Shown here piece after piece: positions 30,326 through 37,385 of a DNA stretch of 43,701 nucleotides. Origin of the DNA: JAKFEW01 sp036675505 (GTDB lineage: Bacteria; Cyanobacteriota; Sericytochromatia; S15B-MN24; JAQBPE01); NCBI GenBank assembly GCA_036675505.1, contig JAKFEW010000107.1, positions 1 through 43,701 on the forward strand, read 5' to 3'. The notes under the pieces are model-generated. The model was not told the origin of the DNA, searched no databases, and worked only from the letters and a program-made list of their open reading frames with translations. Each line of letters starts with the position of its first letter. Position 1 is the first letter of the stretch. A program made the translations under genes and the position numbers.

Positions 30326-31951
30326 ATGTCTAAGCCCCGTTCCGTCCTTCGTCCCTGGTTGACGCTCGCCGTCGCCGCCGCCGTGCTGGCGGGCTGCGAG
30401 TCGACCTTCAACCTGACCGGCACGCCGGCCGTCACGCCGCTCGGCCCGGAGGCCGCGGTGCGCGCGATCCTCGCGCCCGGCGCCGCCGGCACATTCGTGA
30501 CGATCGACAACCCGGGCGCGCTGCCCGCGGCGGTGCGCGAGGCGCGCACGCTGGAGGTCGCGATCGGTGGCCAGACCGTGCCGGTCACCCGCAACCCCGG
30601 CGGCTACTACACCTTCACGGTGCCGGCCCAGAGCACGCTCTCGCCCGACGTGGCGGGCAACTGGAAGGTCGTCTTCGTGCTCGACGACCGCGGCAGCCAG
30701 ATCGTCACGCTGCTGACCGGCTCGCCCGTGCAATTCGCCAACCCGCCCGTGCTCACCGACCCCTCGCCCGGCTTCATCGTGCGCGGCCTCGACGTGAAGC
30801 TGCGCGCGAACACCGACGCCGCGAGCGAGAAGTACCAGTTCACCTGGGCCTACTCGACCACGGGGACGGCGCCCTGGCTGCCGATCCCGGGCCAGGGCAA
30901 GGAAGTCGAGTGGACGCCGCCGCAGCCCGGCAACTTCTTCGTCAAGGTCGACGCCGTCGACCGCACGACCCAGCAGTCCTACTCCACCACCACGCCCTCG
31001 GCGCTGGTCTTCGTGACCGACGGCGACGAGGTGATCACGACGACGCCTCCCAACGGCGCGGTGGAGCGCGGCCAGCCGGTGGGCCTGGTCTTCAACCGGC
31101 CGCAGGGCCTGCGCGGCGAGGACCTGTCGTATTCCTGGAGCGTGGGCGCCACGGCCCAGGGGCCCTGGACCCTCGTGCAGGGCGCCGGCGCCAAGATCGA
31201 CTGGCTGCCGACCAACGTCGGCTCCTACTTCGTGAAGACCGAGGTCTCGAGCAAGGCGACCGGCGAGGTCAACACCTTCGTCTCGCCCGAGGCCGTCGTG
31301 TTCGTCAACGAGGGCCGGCCGATCGTGACGGCGAACCCGTCGTCGGTGCTGCGCGGCGACCGCGTCTCGTTGAACCTCAACCTGACGCTCGCGAGCCAGG
31401 CGCCGATCAGCTGGTACTACTCGCGCACAGGCGCTGGCGCCAGCGCGAGTTGGACGGCGCTCACCGGCAACAGCTCGGTGAACAACTTCCTCGTGAACGA
31501 GGCCGGCAGCTATTCCTTCCGCGTCGACGTGCCGGACGCGCAGGGCGCGATCAAGACCTTCACCACCACCGACCCGGTGCTCAACGTGGCCGAGGGCGAC
31601 ACGCCGCTGATCACCTCCGAGCCGCGCAACGCGATCGTCAAGCAGGGCGCGATCGTGACCCTCAAGCTCAACGCGCGCGGCGTGGACGAGACCAACTACC
31701 GCTACACCTGGTTCATCGCCACGACGCCGGGCGCCTGGAAGGCCTTGCAGGTCGACAGCGCGGCCGACGCCAAGCTGAAGACCTACGACTGGGACACCGA
31801 GCCCAGGATCGAGATCGCCGATGACATCTTCCGGGTGACCCCGGAGTCCCCCGGCGCTTACTTCATCCGCGTCGACGCCTCCGAGCGCAACGGCTCGAAC
31901 ACCTACTCCTTCACCTCGTCGTCGCCCGTCGTCACGATCCTCCAGAAGTAA
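30326..31951 (+). CDS. Lipoprotein with repeated Ig-like domains
   Basis: A 541-residue predicted lipoprotein (VLAGC, Cys at residue 24). After a first beta domain come three or four similar Ig/PKD-like modules of about 90-100 residues. Each has a Y/F-x-W-x-Y/V-S strand followed by a G-x-Y/F-F-V-K/R-V strand (YQFTWAYSTTG with NFFVKVDA; LSYSWSVG with SYFVKTEV; ISWYYSRTG with SYSFRVDV; YRYTWFIA with AYFIRVDA). Such modules usually form rods or binding surfaces outside the cell. GAGGTGGAG precedes the ATG. It is the first gene of a three-gene envelope operon with a beta-barrel-like protein and a TolC-like protein. Confidence 0.85.
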   Translation: MSKPRSVLRPWLTLAVAAAVLAGCESTFNLTGTPAVTPLGPEAAVRAILAPGAAGTFVTIDNPGALPAAVREARTLEVAIGGQTVPVTRNPGGYYTFTVPAQSTLSPDVAGNWKVVFVLDDRGSQIVTLLTGSPVQFANPPVLTDPSPGFIVRGLDVKLRANTDAASEKYQFTWAYSTTGTAPWLPIPGQGKEVEWTPPQPGNFFVKVDAVDRTTQQSYSTTTPSALVFVTDGDEVITTTPPNGAVERGQPVGLVFNRPQGLRGEDLSYSWSVGATAQGPWTLVQGAGAKIDWLPTNVGSYFVKTEVSSKATGEVNTFVSPEAVVFVNEGRPIVTANPSSVLRGDRVSLNLNLTLASQAPISWYYSRTGAGASASWTALTGNSSVNNFLVNEAGSYSFRVDVPDAQGAIKTFTTTDPVLNVAEGDTPLITSEPRNAIVKQGAIVTLKLNARGVDETNYRYTWFIATTPGAWKALQVDSAADAKLKTYDWDTEPRIEIADDIFRVTPESPGAYFIRVDASERNGSNTYSFTSSSPVVTILQK

Positions 31952-31978
31952 CCCGTCCCCGCAGCCCGAGGAACCGTC

Positions 31979-33232
31979 ATGTCCGCAATCTTCGCCACGC
32001 TCGCGGCCGGCACCATCATCGCCGCCGCCCCCCCGGTGGGGACGATTGGCGTCCCCGGCTGCGCCGGGGCCCCGCCGGCAATGGCTGCGCCCGGGCCAGC
32101 GGCCCCGTTGATCGCCGCCGCCCCGCGCGGGGCGGGCCGTCGCATGCCCGCGCGCCCGACGCCCCGCCCGACCCCCACGCCGGCGGCCGTGCCGTCGCCA
32201 GCGCCCGCCGAGCCGGGCGTGGTCCAGCCGGCCGCCTCGCCCGCGGCGGTCCTGCCCTCGACCGTGTTCGGCGTCGTGCTCGACGCCGTGTCCGGCCAGC
32301 CGCTCGCCGGCGTGCTGGTCCAGCAAGAGGGCGCCGTGACCTCGGCCTTCACCCAGGCCGACGGCTCGTTCCGCCTGCTGCTCGAGCGCGGCGGCGCCCA
32401 GCGTCTCACCATCTCCGCCGTCGGCTACGAGCCGATGAGCGTGGCCGTGGGCGACGGCAAGGACCTGCGCGTGCGGATCGGCGCGATCTCGGGCTTCGTG
32501 CCGACCTCGCCGATGCTGCCCACCGCCGTGATCGGCCAGGCGGCGATCGACACGGTGCCGCTCAACTCCAGCCTGATTTTCGCCTACCGGCTGCGCCAGC
32601 AGGCGGTCTCGGCCGGCGCGGGCCGCTACGAGGGGCTCGTGAGCAACGACTATCGCCTCGGCATGCGCTTCCGCCTGCGGCCTGTGCTGATCGACGCCGA
32701 GGGCGCGCACTACGAGTCGCCGATCGACGTGGCGGGCCTCGACCGCGCCTCGAACCCGGCCTTCCGGCCGAGCACCTGGCAGGCCGGCGCCCGCCTCGGC
32801 CTCCTCACGCCGGTCTTCCACCCGGACCTCGAGCTCGCGGCCCAGGGGGGCTACCGCTGGTCGAACACGGTGCCCAACAACGCCGACGTGCCCTACACGG
32901 GCAGCGACCTCGACTGGGAGCAGACGCGCCACGCGTTCGGCCCCGTCGCGACGCTGGCCTGGCGTCCGTGGCGCGGCCGGCTCCACCTCGAGGCGAGCTA
33001 CGGCTACTACCCCTGGGTGCGCGGCACCTCGGAGGCGCCCGGCAAGCCCTTCGCGGACCAGCTGTTGACCGACCTGCGCGGCGCGGTGGGCGTCGAGATC
33101 GTGCCCGGCATGCGGCTCGGCCTCGGCTACCAGGCCGAGCACTGGAGCGGCAACGGCGACGACATCTCGCGCATGCTCTCGCTGCAGGTGCACTATACGC
33201 CGGGTGGCGTGCCGAAGGGGCTCGAGCCGTGA
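31979..33232 (+). CDS. Carboxypeptidase-regulatory-like domain plus predicted outer-membrane barrel
   Basis: A 417-residue exported protein. A hydrophobic, Ala-rich N-terminus could be a signal, followed by a Pro-rich linker (about 45-85). Residues 94-165 match the carboxypeptidase regulatory-like fold found at the front of TonB-dependent receptors (GVVLDAVSGQPLAGVLVQQ, ADGSFRLLLERG, LTISAVGYEP). The rest alternates hydrophobic and polar residues with aromatic girdle positions (GLVSNDYRLGMRFRLRPVL, ELAAQGGYRWSN, LHLEASYGYYPW, MRLGLGYQAEHW), a beta-barrel pattern. It is too short and plug-less for a TonB receptor. Its stop overlaps the TolC-like start by one base. Role inferred: outer-membrane partner of the other two proteins. 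Confidence 0.7.
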   Translation: MSAIFATLAAGTIIAAAPPVGTIGVPGCAGAPPAMAAPGPAAPLIAAAPRGAGRRMPARPTPRPTPTPAAVPSPAPAEPGVVQPAASPAAVLPSTVFGVVLDAVSGQPLAGVLVQQEGAVTSAFTQADGSFRLLLERGGAQRLTISAVGYEPMSVAVGDGKDLRVRIGAISGFVPTSPMLPTAVIGQAAIDTVPLNSSLIFAYRLRQQAVSAGAGRYEGLVSNDYRLGMRFRLRPVLIDAEGAHYESPIDVAGLDRASNPAFRPSTWQAGARLGLLTPVFHPDLELAAQGGYRWSNTVPNNADVPYTGSDLDWEQTRHAFGPVATLAWRPWRGRLHLEASYGYYPWVRGTSEAPGKPFADQLLTDLRGAVGVEIVPGMRLGLGYQAEHWSGNGDDISRMLSLQVHYTPGGVPKGLEP

Positions 33233-34551
33233 TGCGCACCGTCCGTCCCGCGATCCTCGCGGCGTTCCTGCTCGCAGGCCTCGCGGCGCCCGCCGCCGCC
33301 CAGCCGCAGGAGCCGCTCACGCTCTACGAGGCGATCCAGCTCGCGCGCGCCAACAGCCTCGCCGCCCAACAGAGCCGCCAGGCGATCAACGTGACCGAGG
33401 CCGAGCGGGCCGTGACGGTCTCGAACGTGCTGCCCACCGTGGGCCTGCAGACCAGCGCGAACTACCAGGACCTGCCGGGGCTTTCCGGCGGTGGGCTGGG
33501 CGGCTTCGGCAACATCGTCGGCTTCCCGGCGAGCGGCGCCTACGTCGACACCACGGTTTCGGCGAGCCAGACGATCTTCGACGCCTTCGCGACCCGCGAC
33601 CAGCTCGCGATCATCGAGGACAACCTCAGGATGGGCAAGCTCCAGGCCGTGCAGGCCGAGCAGGACGCGATGCAGCAGGCCGCGGTGGCCTACTTCGACG
33701 TGCTGCGCGCCGAGGGCCTCGCGAGCGTGTCGGCCGATGGCGTGCGCCAGGCCTCCGAGCACATGCGCCTCGGCGAGCTGCGGCTCAAGGCCGGCACCGG
33801 CACGCGCGCCGAGGTGCTGCAGCAGCGCGCCCAGCTCGCCAACGCCCAGGGCCAGTTCACCCAGGCCCGCAACGGCGTGAACCTCGCGCGCCTGACGCTC
33901 TCGAACATCCTCAACGCGCCGGTGGGCGATCGGCCGCTGGCCGGCGACCCGGCCGTGCCCGCGATCAGCGTGGAGCTCGCCAAGATGCTCAAGCCGGCGA
34001 TCGAGCGGCGCACCGAGGTGAAGCAGCTCGAGGCGAAGCAGCATGCCGAGGAGACGCGCGTCTCACTCGAGAGCCGCGCGCTCTGGCCCAACCTGGCCGC
34101 GAGCGGGCGCTACAGCCAGCGCAACCTGGCCGAGGGCCAGTGGCAGGCCGGCGTGACGCTGAACTGGACGATCTTCGACAGCTTCCGCGTGCGCAACCGC
34201 ATGGCCTCGGCGCTCGAGCAGGCGCGCGTGACGCGCCTCGCGACCGAGCAGACGCGCCAGCGCGTGGCGCTCGAGATCCGGCAGCAATTCCAGAGCCGGC
34301 TGGAAGCCGAGCAGCGCGTCGGCACCGCCCGCGAGGGCCTGGCCGCGTCGCAGGAGGCCTACCGCCTCGCGCTCAAGCGCTACCAGGTCGGCATCGCGAC
34401 GCCCTTCGAGGTCACGGACGTGCAGACGACCATGATCCAGTCGAGCAACAACTACGTCCAGGCGATCAACGACCTGCGCGCGGGCGAGGTGCGCCTGGCG
34501 CGCGCGCTGGGCTACGACCTGGCGGAGATGATCACGGCCCGCAAGCGCTGA
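33232..34551 (+). CDS. TolC-family outer-membrane efflux protein
   Basis: A 439-residue protein. The signal peptide is clear (cleavage near AAA-QPQ, residue 23). The mature part begins LTLYEAIQLARANSLAAQQ, the usual TolC N-terminal helix, and the family's internal duplication is present: two long helical hairpins each followed by a beta segment (VSASQTIFD in the first half, VTLNWTIFDSF in the second). It ends normally. TolC proteins form trimeric channels that carry drugs, toxins or proteins out from inner-membrane pumps. No pump is in this operon; the ABC exporter at 39121-43701 is a possible partner, but this is not shown. Confidence 0.93.
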   Translation: MRTVRPAILAAFLLAGLAAPAAAQPQEPLTLYEAIQLARANSLAAQQSRQAINVTEAERAVTVSNVLPTVGLQTSANYQDLPGLSGGGLGGFGNIVGFPASGAYVDTTVSASQTIFDAFATRDQLAIIEDNLRMGKLQAVQAEQDAMQQAAVAYFDVLRAEGLASVSADGVRQASEHMRLGELRLKAGTGTRAEVLQQRAQLANAQGQFTQARNGVNLARLTLSNILNAPVGDRPLAGDPAVPAISVELAKMLKPAIERRTEVKQLEAKQHAEETRVSLESRALWPNLAASGRYSQRNLAEGQWQAGVTLNWTIFDSFRVRNRMASALEQARVTRLATEQTRQRVALEIRQQFQSRLEAEQRVGTAREGLAASQEAYRLALKRYQVGIATPFEVTDVQTTMIQSSNNYVQAINDLRAGEVRLARALGYDLAEMITARKR

Positions 34552-34581
34552 TCCGCGCCCGGGGCGGGCATCGGCTAGGCC

Positions 34582-35883
34582 CTAGGCCGGCAGGTTCACG
34601 CTCACCACGCGGGCTTTCAGCTCCGCCACCGGCAACGTGTTGCGCATGCCCCACGGGTTCACGAGGTGCGCGAGCCCGCCCGCGATCTTCTCGACCAGCA
34701 CCTGGTGCCCCCCGATCGGCAGCCAGATCGCGCACGGCACGGCCTGGCCTTGCTTCACGGCCGCCTCGAGCTTCGCGAACGCGCCGTCGCGGTTGCCGCG
34801 CCAGACCACCTGCGACCTCCACTTCCGACCCGTGAGGCTCTCCACCATGTGGCCAGCCTGCGGGCCGATCAGCCCCGAGCCGAACCAGTTACAGGCCACG
34901 CCCGCCGCCACCGCGCCGAGCTCGATCGCGAGCAGGCGCCGCCCGAAGCGGAAGGCCAACACGGCCCCCGCCGCTGCGACGCCCGCGAGCGCGAGCGAGA
35001 GCGGGCGCGGCAGGCGGTTCGCGTCGCCCGCCAGGTCGTAGCGCAGGGGCCCGTTGCCATGCTCGATCAGCGCGGGCTGCAGCAGCTTCACGGTGGGGCC
35101 ACGGCTGCCGTCGCCGGGATCGGCCCAGTTCGGCGCGCGGTGGATGGTCGCGCCGTCCGCGAGGCGCGCCACGCCCGCGGGCCGGGCGAGCTCGCCCACC
35201 AGGCGCGCGTACTCGGCCGGCTCGCGTCGCGCCACCAGGATCGTGGCCGCGGTCGCCGTGCAGGAGTTCTTGTCGCCCTGGGCGATGCGCGCGGGGTCGT
35301 CGCACTCGTTGACGAGGTCCGCAAGCAGCGCGGCGCGGTCGAGCCCGGGCACGAGCGGCTGGCGTGCGGCGGCGTCGAGACGGGCCAGCAGGTCGGTGGT
35401 GGCGTTCGGGCCGGTGAGGCGGCCGGTCAGCAGCAAGTTCTGGAGCGCGCGGCGCGCGAGCGGGTCGGCGTCGATCAGGCTGGCGAGGCGATCGTAGCTT
35501 TCGGCGCGGGCAGCGAGGGCGGTGCGGGCCGCCCGCTCGGCCTCGGCGTTCGCCGCGCGCTCGCTGAGCGCGGCCTGGCGGCGCGCGGCGGCGGCCTGGG
35601 GATTGGCCTTGGCCTGCAGCGCGGGGTTGGCCCAATCGGTCACCTTGAAGCCGCCGAGGCCCTCGGGCATGCGGCCGTAGATCGCCCAGGCCGCACCGTT
35701 CTTCAGCGTCTGACTCAGGCCGGCGATGCCGCCGAGCACGCGCTGGAGCAGCGGCGCGGGCGCCGGCGCGCTGGCCCGGGCGGCGACCTTCGGCGCGGTC
35801 GCGGCGGCTGCCGGCGGCGCGGCCGTCGGCGCGGGCCGGGTGCCGATCGGGCGCCGGGCGATGGGATCGGTGGAAGAAATCAT
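34582..35883 (-). CDS. Candidate papain-like cysteine protease with hydrophobic insertion
   Basis: A 433-residue protein; no named family recognised. An Ala/Pro-rich N-terminus with ARRP (10-12) has no signal peptide. Residues 85-150 are helical and Ala-rich. The catalytic pattern is striking: Gln202-x5-Cys208 (QGDKNSC) and His393-x15-Asn409 followed by PWG (GGHQVLV, then NPWG). These are the same spacings as papain's Gln19-Cys25 and His159-Asn175 with its NSWG motif. Between Cys and His lies a hydrophobic stretch (about 293-340) that could span the membrane. It is divergent from the coiled-coil gene at 36066, which shares the same kind of N-terminus. Could be a self-processing protease or secreted effector; that is inference. 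Confidence 0.72.
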   Translation of the reverse strand: MISSTDPIARRPIGTRPAPTAAPPAAAATAPKVAARASAPAPAPLLQRVLGGIAGLSQTLKNGAAWAIYGRMPEGLGGFKVTDWANPALQAKANPQAAAARRQAALSERAANAEAERAARTALAARAESYDRLASLIDADPLARRALQNLLLTGRLTGPNATTDLLARLDAAARQPLVPGLDRAALLADLVNECDDPARIAQGDKNSCTATAATILVARREPAEYARLVGELARPAGVARLADGATIHRAPNWADPGDGSRGPTVKLLQPALIEHGNGPLRYDLAGDANRLPRPLSLALAGVAAAGAVLAFRFGRRLLAIELGAVAAGVACNWFGSGLIGPQAGHMVESLTGRKWRSQVVWRGNRDGAFAKLEAAVKQGQAVPCAIWLPIGGHQVLVEKIAGGLAHLVNPWGMRNTLPVAELKARVVSVNLPA

Positions 35884-36065
35884 GGCGGCCAACTCCTCGG
35901 GGATCGCGCGCGATTCCCTATTGCTCCACCCGACTTGTCCGCGCCCACGTCGTCGTCCTTGCACAATTTAAATGATTTTTGAACCAACCTTTGCTCGATC
36001 TTAACCGAGAACGCCGGCCGATCGCCCGACAACCCGGCATCGACCGAACCCACCTGGAGGCCGCC

Positions 36066-37025
36066 ATGACCATCCCCGCCGTGAACCGCACGACCGCCGC
36101 CGCGCCCCGCCGTCCCGTGGCCGCAGCCACGCCGAAACCGGCCGCGCCCGCGGCCGCTCCGGCCGTCCGCGCGAAGGCCCAGGCCCCGAAGGCGGCCCGG
36201 CCCGAAAAGTTCTCGGACCTCGAAGCCTACAAGGCCCACGTCCTGTCCAGCGAAGCCGCCAAGCTGCCCGCCGCCCGCGGGTCCGTCGCCGCGGCCGAGG
36301 CGGACCTCGCCAGGGCGAATCTGGCGCTCGCCGCCAAGCAGCGCGAGGTGAACCACGCCGGCCTCAAGGCCGCGCTCGACAAGACCGAGACGGCCCTCGA
36401 GACCGCGACTTTCCCCCACCGCCCGCAGGCCGCCGCCAAGCGCGCCGAGGCCGACAAGGTGAGCGGCCAGGCCGGCGACCTCGCCAGGCAGATCGCGAGC
36501 TACCAGCAGCAGCTCGCCCGCGCCGAGGGCCGTCAGGCCGCGCGCAACCGCGACTTCTGGTGGGGCGACAACTCCAACCGCAGCGGCTGGGACGACCTGT
36601 TCGACGGCCTGGGCGCGATCGGCGACGCCTCGACGATCAGCTCGGCCAAGCGGAAGGTCAACACCCTGATCGACCAGAAGGTCCAGCTCGACATGAAGGC
36701 CGCGACGCTGGTCGCCGAGGCCGCCGCGCTGCACATGCTGAAGGCCGACCCCGGCGCGATCGTCTCGCAGACCAAGGCCCGCGACGAGGCCAAGGCCGCC
36801 TTCGACGGCGCGGTCGCGCTCGAGGCCCCCGAGCAGAAGGTCGTGGACGCGGCCCAGCACTCGCTGAACGGCGCCAAGGGCGAACTCGCGCGCCTCGAGG
36901 GCGTGAAGAAGGACCTGACCGACTACGCGAAGCAGTTCGGCTTCTTCGCCCGCGTGAAGCTCTTCTTCACGGACTGGGCCTGGAAGAAGGACCTCGACGC
37001 CTTCTGGAAGTCGAAGGGCCTCTAA
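36066..37025 (+). CDS. Coiled-coil protein with Ala/Pro-rich leader
   Basis: A 319-residue protein; no family recognised. Residues 1-50 are a disordered Ala/Pro/Lys-rich leader with APRRPV, like the divergent protease's N-terminus. Residues 60-180 and 215-310 are long, charged, Ala-rich helices with heptad patterns (AAAEADLARANLALAAKQREV, DLARQIASYQQQLARAEG), separated by an aromatic loop (RDFWWGDNSNRSGWDDLFDGL). It ends with a basic/aromatic helix (FFARVKLFFTDWAWKKDLDAFW) that could bind membranes. The ATG at 36066 has CTGGAGGCC upstream; a longer frame from 35979 lacks a ribosome site. It may be substrate, chaperone or partner of the protease across the shared promoter. Confidence 0.78.
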   Translation: MTIPAVNRTTAAAPRRPVAAATPKPAAPAAAPAVRAKAQAPKAARPEKFSDLEAYKAHVLSSEAAKLPAARGSVAAAEADLARANLALAAKQREVNHAGLKAALDKTETALETATFPHRPQAAAKRAEADKVSGQAGDLARQIASYQQQLARAEGRQAARNRDFWWGDNSNRSGWDDLFDGLGAIGDASTISSAKRKVNTLIDQKVQLDMKAATLVAEAAALHMLKADPGAIVSQTKARDEAKAAFDGAVALEAPEQKVVDAAQHSLNGAKGELARLEGVKKDLTDYAKQFGFFARVKLFFTDWAWKKDLDAFWKSKGL

Positions 37026-37083
37026 AGCGCCTCGCCGGGGGGCAGGCTCTCTGTTCCCCTCGCGCCACAGGCGCGCTACGATC

Positions 37084-37094
37084 GGGGTATCCTG
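37084..37094 (+). promoter_or_regulatory. GGGGTATCCTG promoter-like element
   Basis: Identical to the element at 13137-13147. It lies 15 bases before the ATG at 37109 and directly before the ribosome site CAAGGAGGCG. Confidence 0.5.
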
Positions 37095-37108
37095 CAAGGA
37101 GGCGCCCC

Positions 37109-37303
37109 ATGGACGATCGCGGCAAGGTCGAGCGGAACCGGGACCAGGCACCAGACTACGCGCACGCCGACGAGGCGGACGGGATGGTCGGCACGCCGAA
37201 CGGCGGCAACGTGGGCGAGACGCCCCGCGGCTGGGCCTCGAACGGCGCGAGCCGGCACCTGCCGGACGGCCTGGCTGAAAAGCACCTCAAGAAGCGCAAG
37301 TGA
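37109..37303 (+). CDS. Small hydrophilic protein
   Basis: A 64-residue, highly charged, probably disordered protein rich in Asp, Gly, Arg and Lys, ending in HLKKRK. No cysteine, no hydrophobic segment and no family recognised. Support for it being real: a promoter element identical to that of the cyclophilin gene, a strong ribosome site (AAGGAGG, about five bases before the ATG) and no competing frame. Such small, charged proteins are often stress- or dormancy-related, but nothing here shows it. Confidence 0.65.
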   Translation: MDDRGKVERNRDQAPDYAHADEADGMVGTPNGGNVGETPRGWASNGASRHLPDGLAEKHLKKRK

Positions 37304-37342
37304 AGCGTCCCGCCGCGTAGGCAGCCGTCGCCCACCCGAGTT

Positions 37343-37351
37343 GGGGTATAC
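37343..37351 (+). promoter_or_regulatory. GGGGTATAC promoter-like element
   Basis: It lies 35 bases before the DUF2330 ATG. It is a member of the recurrent GGGTATA/C set. Confidence 0.5.
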
Positions 37352-37385
37352 GTCCACCATCCCCCCCGCTCGTTTGGAGGTGGCC

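Noticed and set aside
30269..33193. 974-codon minus-strand frame
   Set aside because: It is antisense to the Ig-like lipoprotein and barrel genes, which have signal peptides, ribosome sites and domain patterns.
31979..33232. TonB-dependent receptor
   Set aside because: The regulatory-like front domain fits, but no TonB box or plug is visible and the barrel part is far too short.
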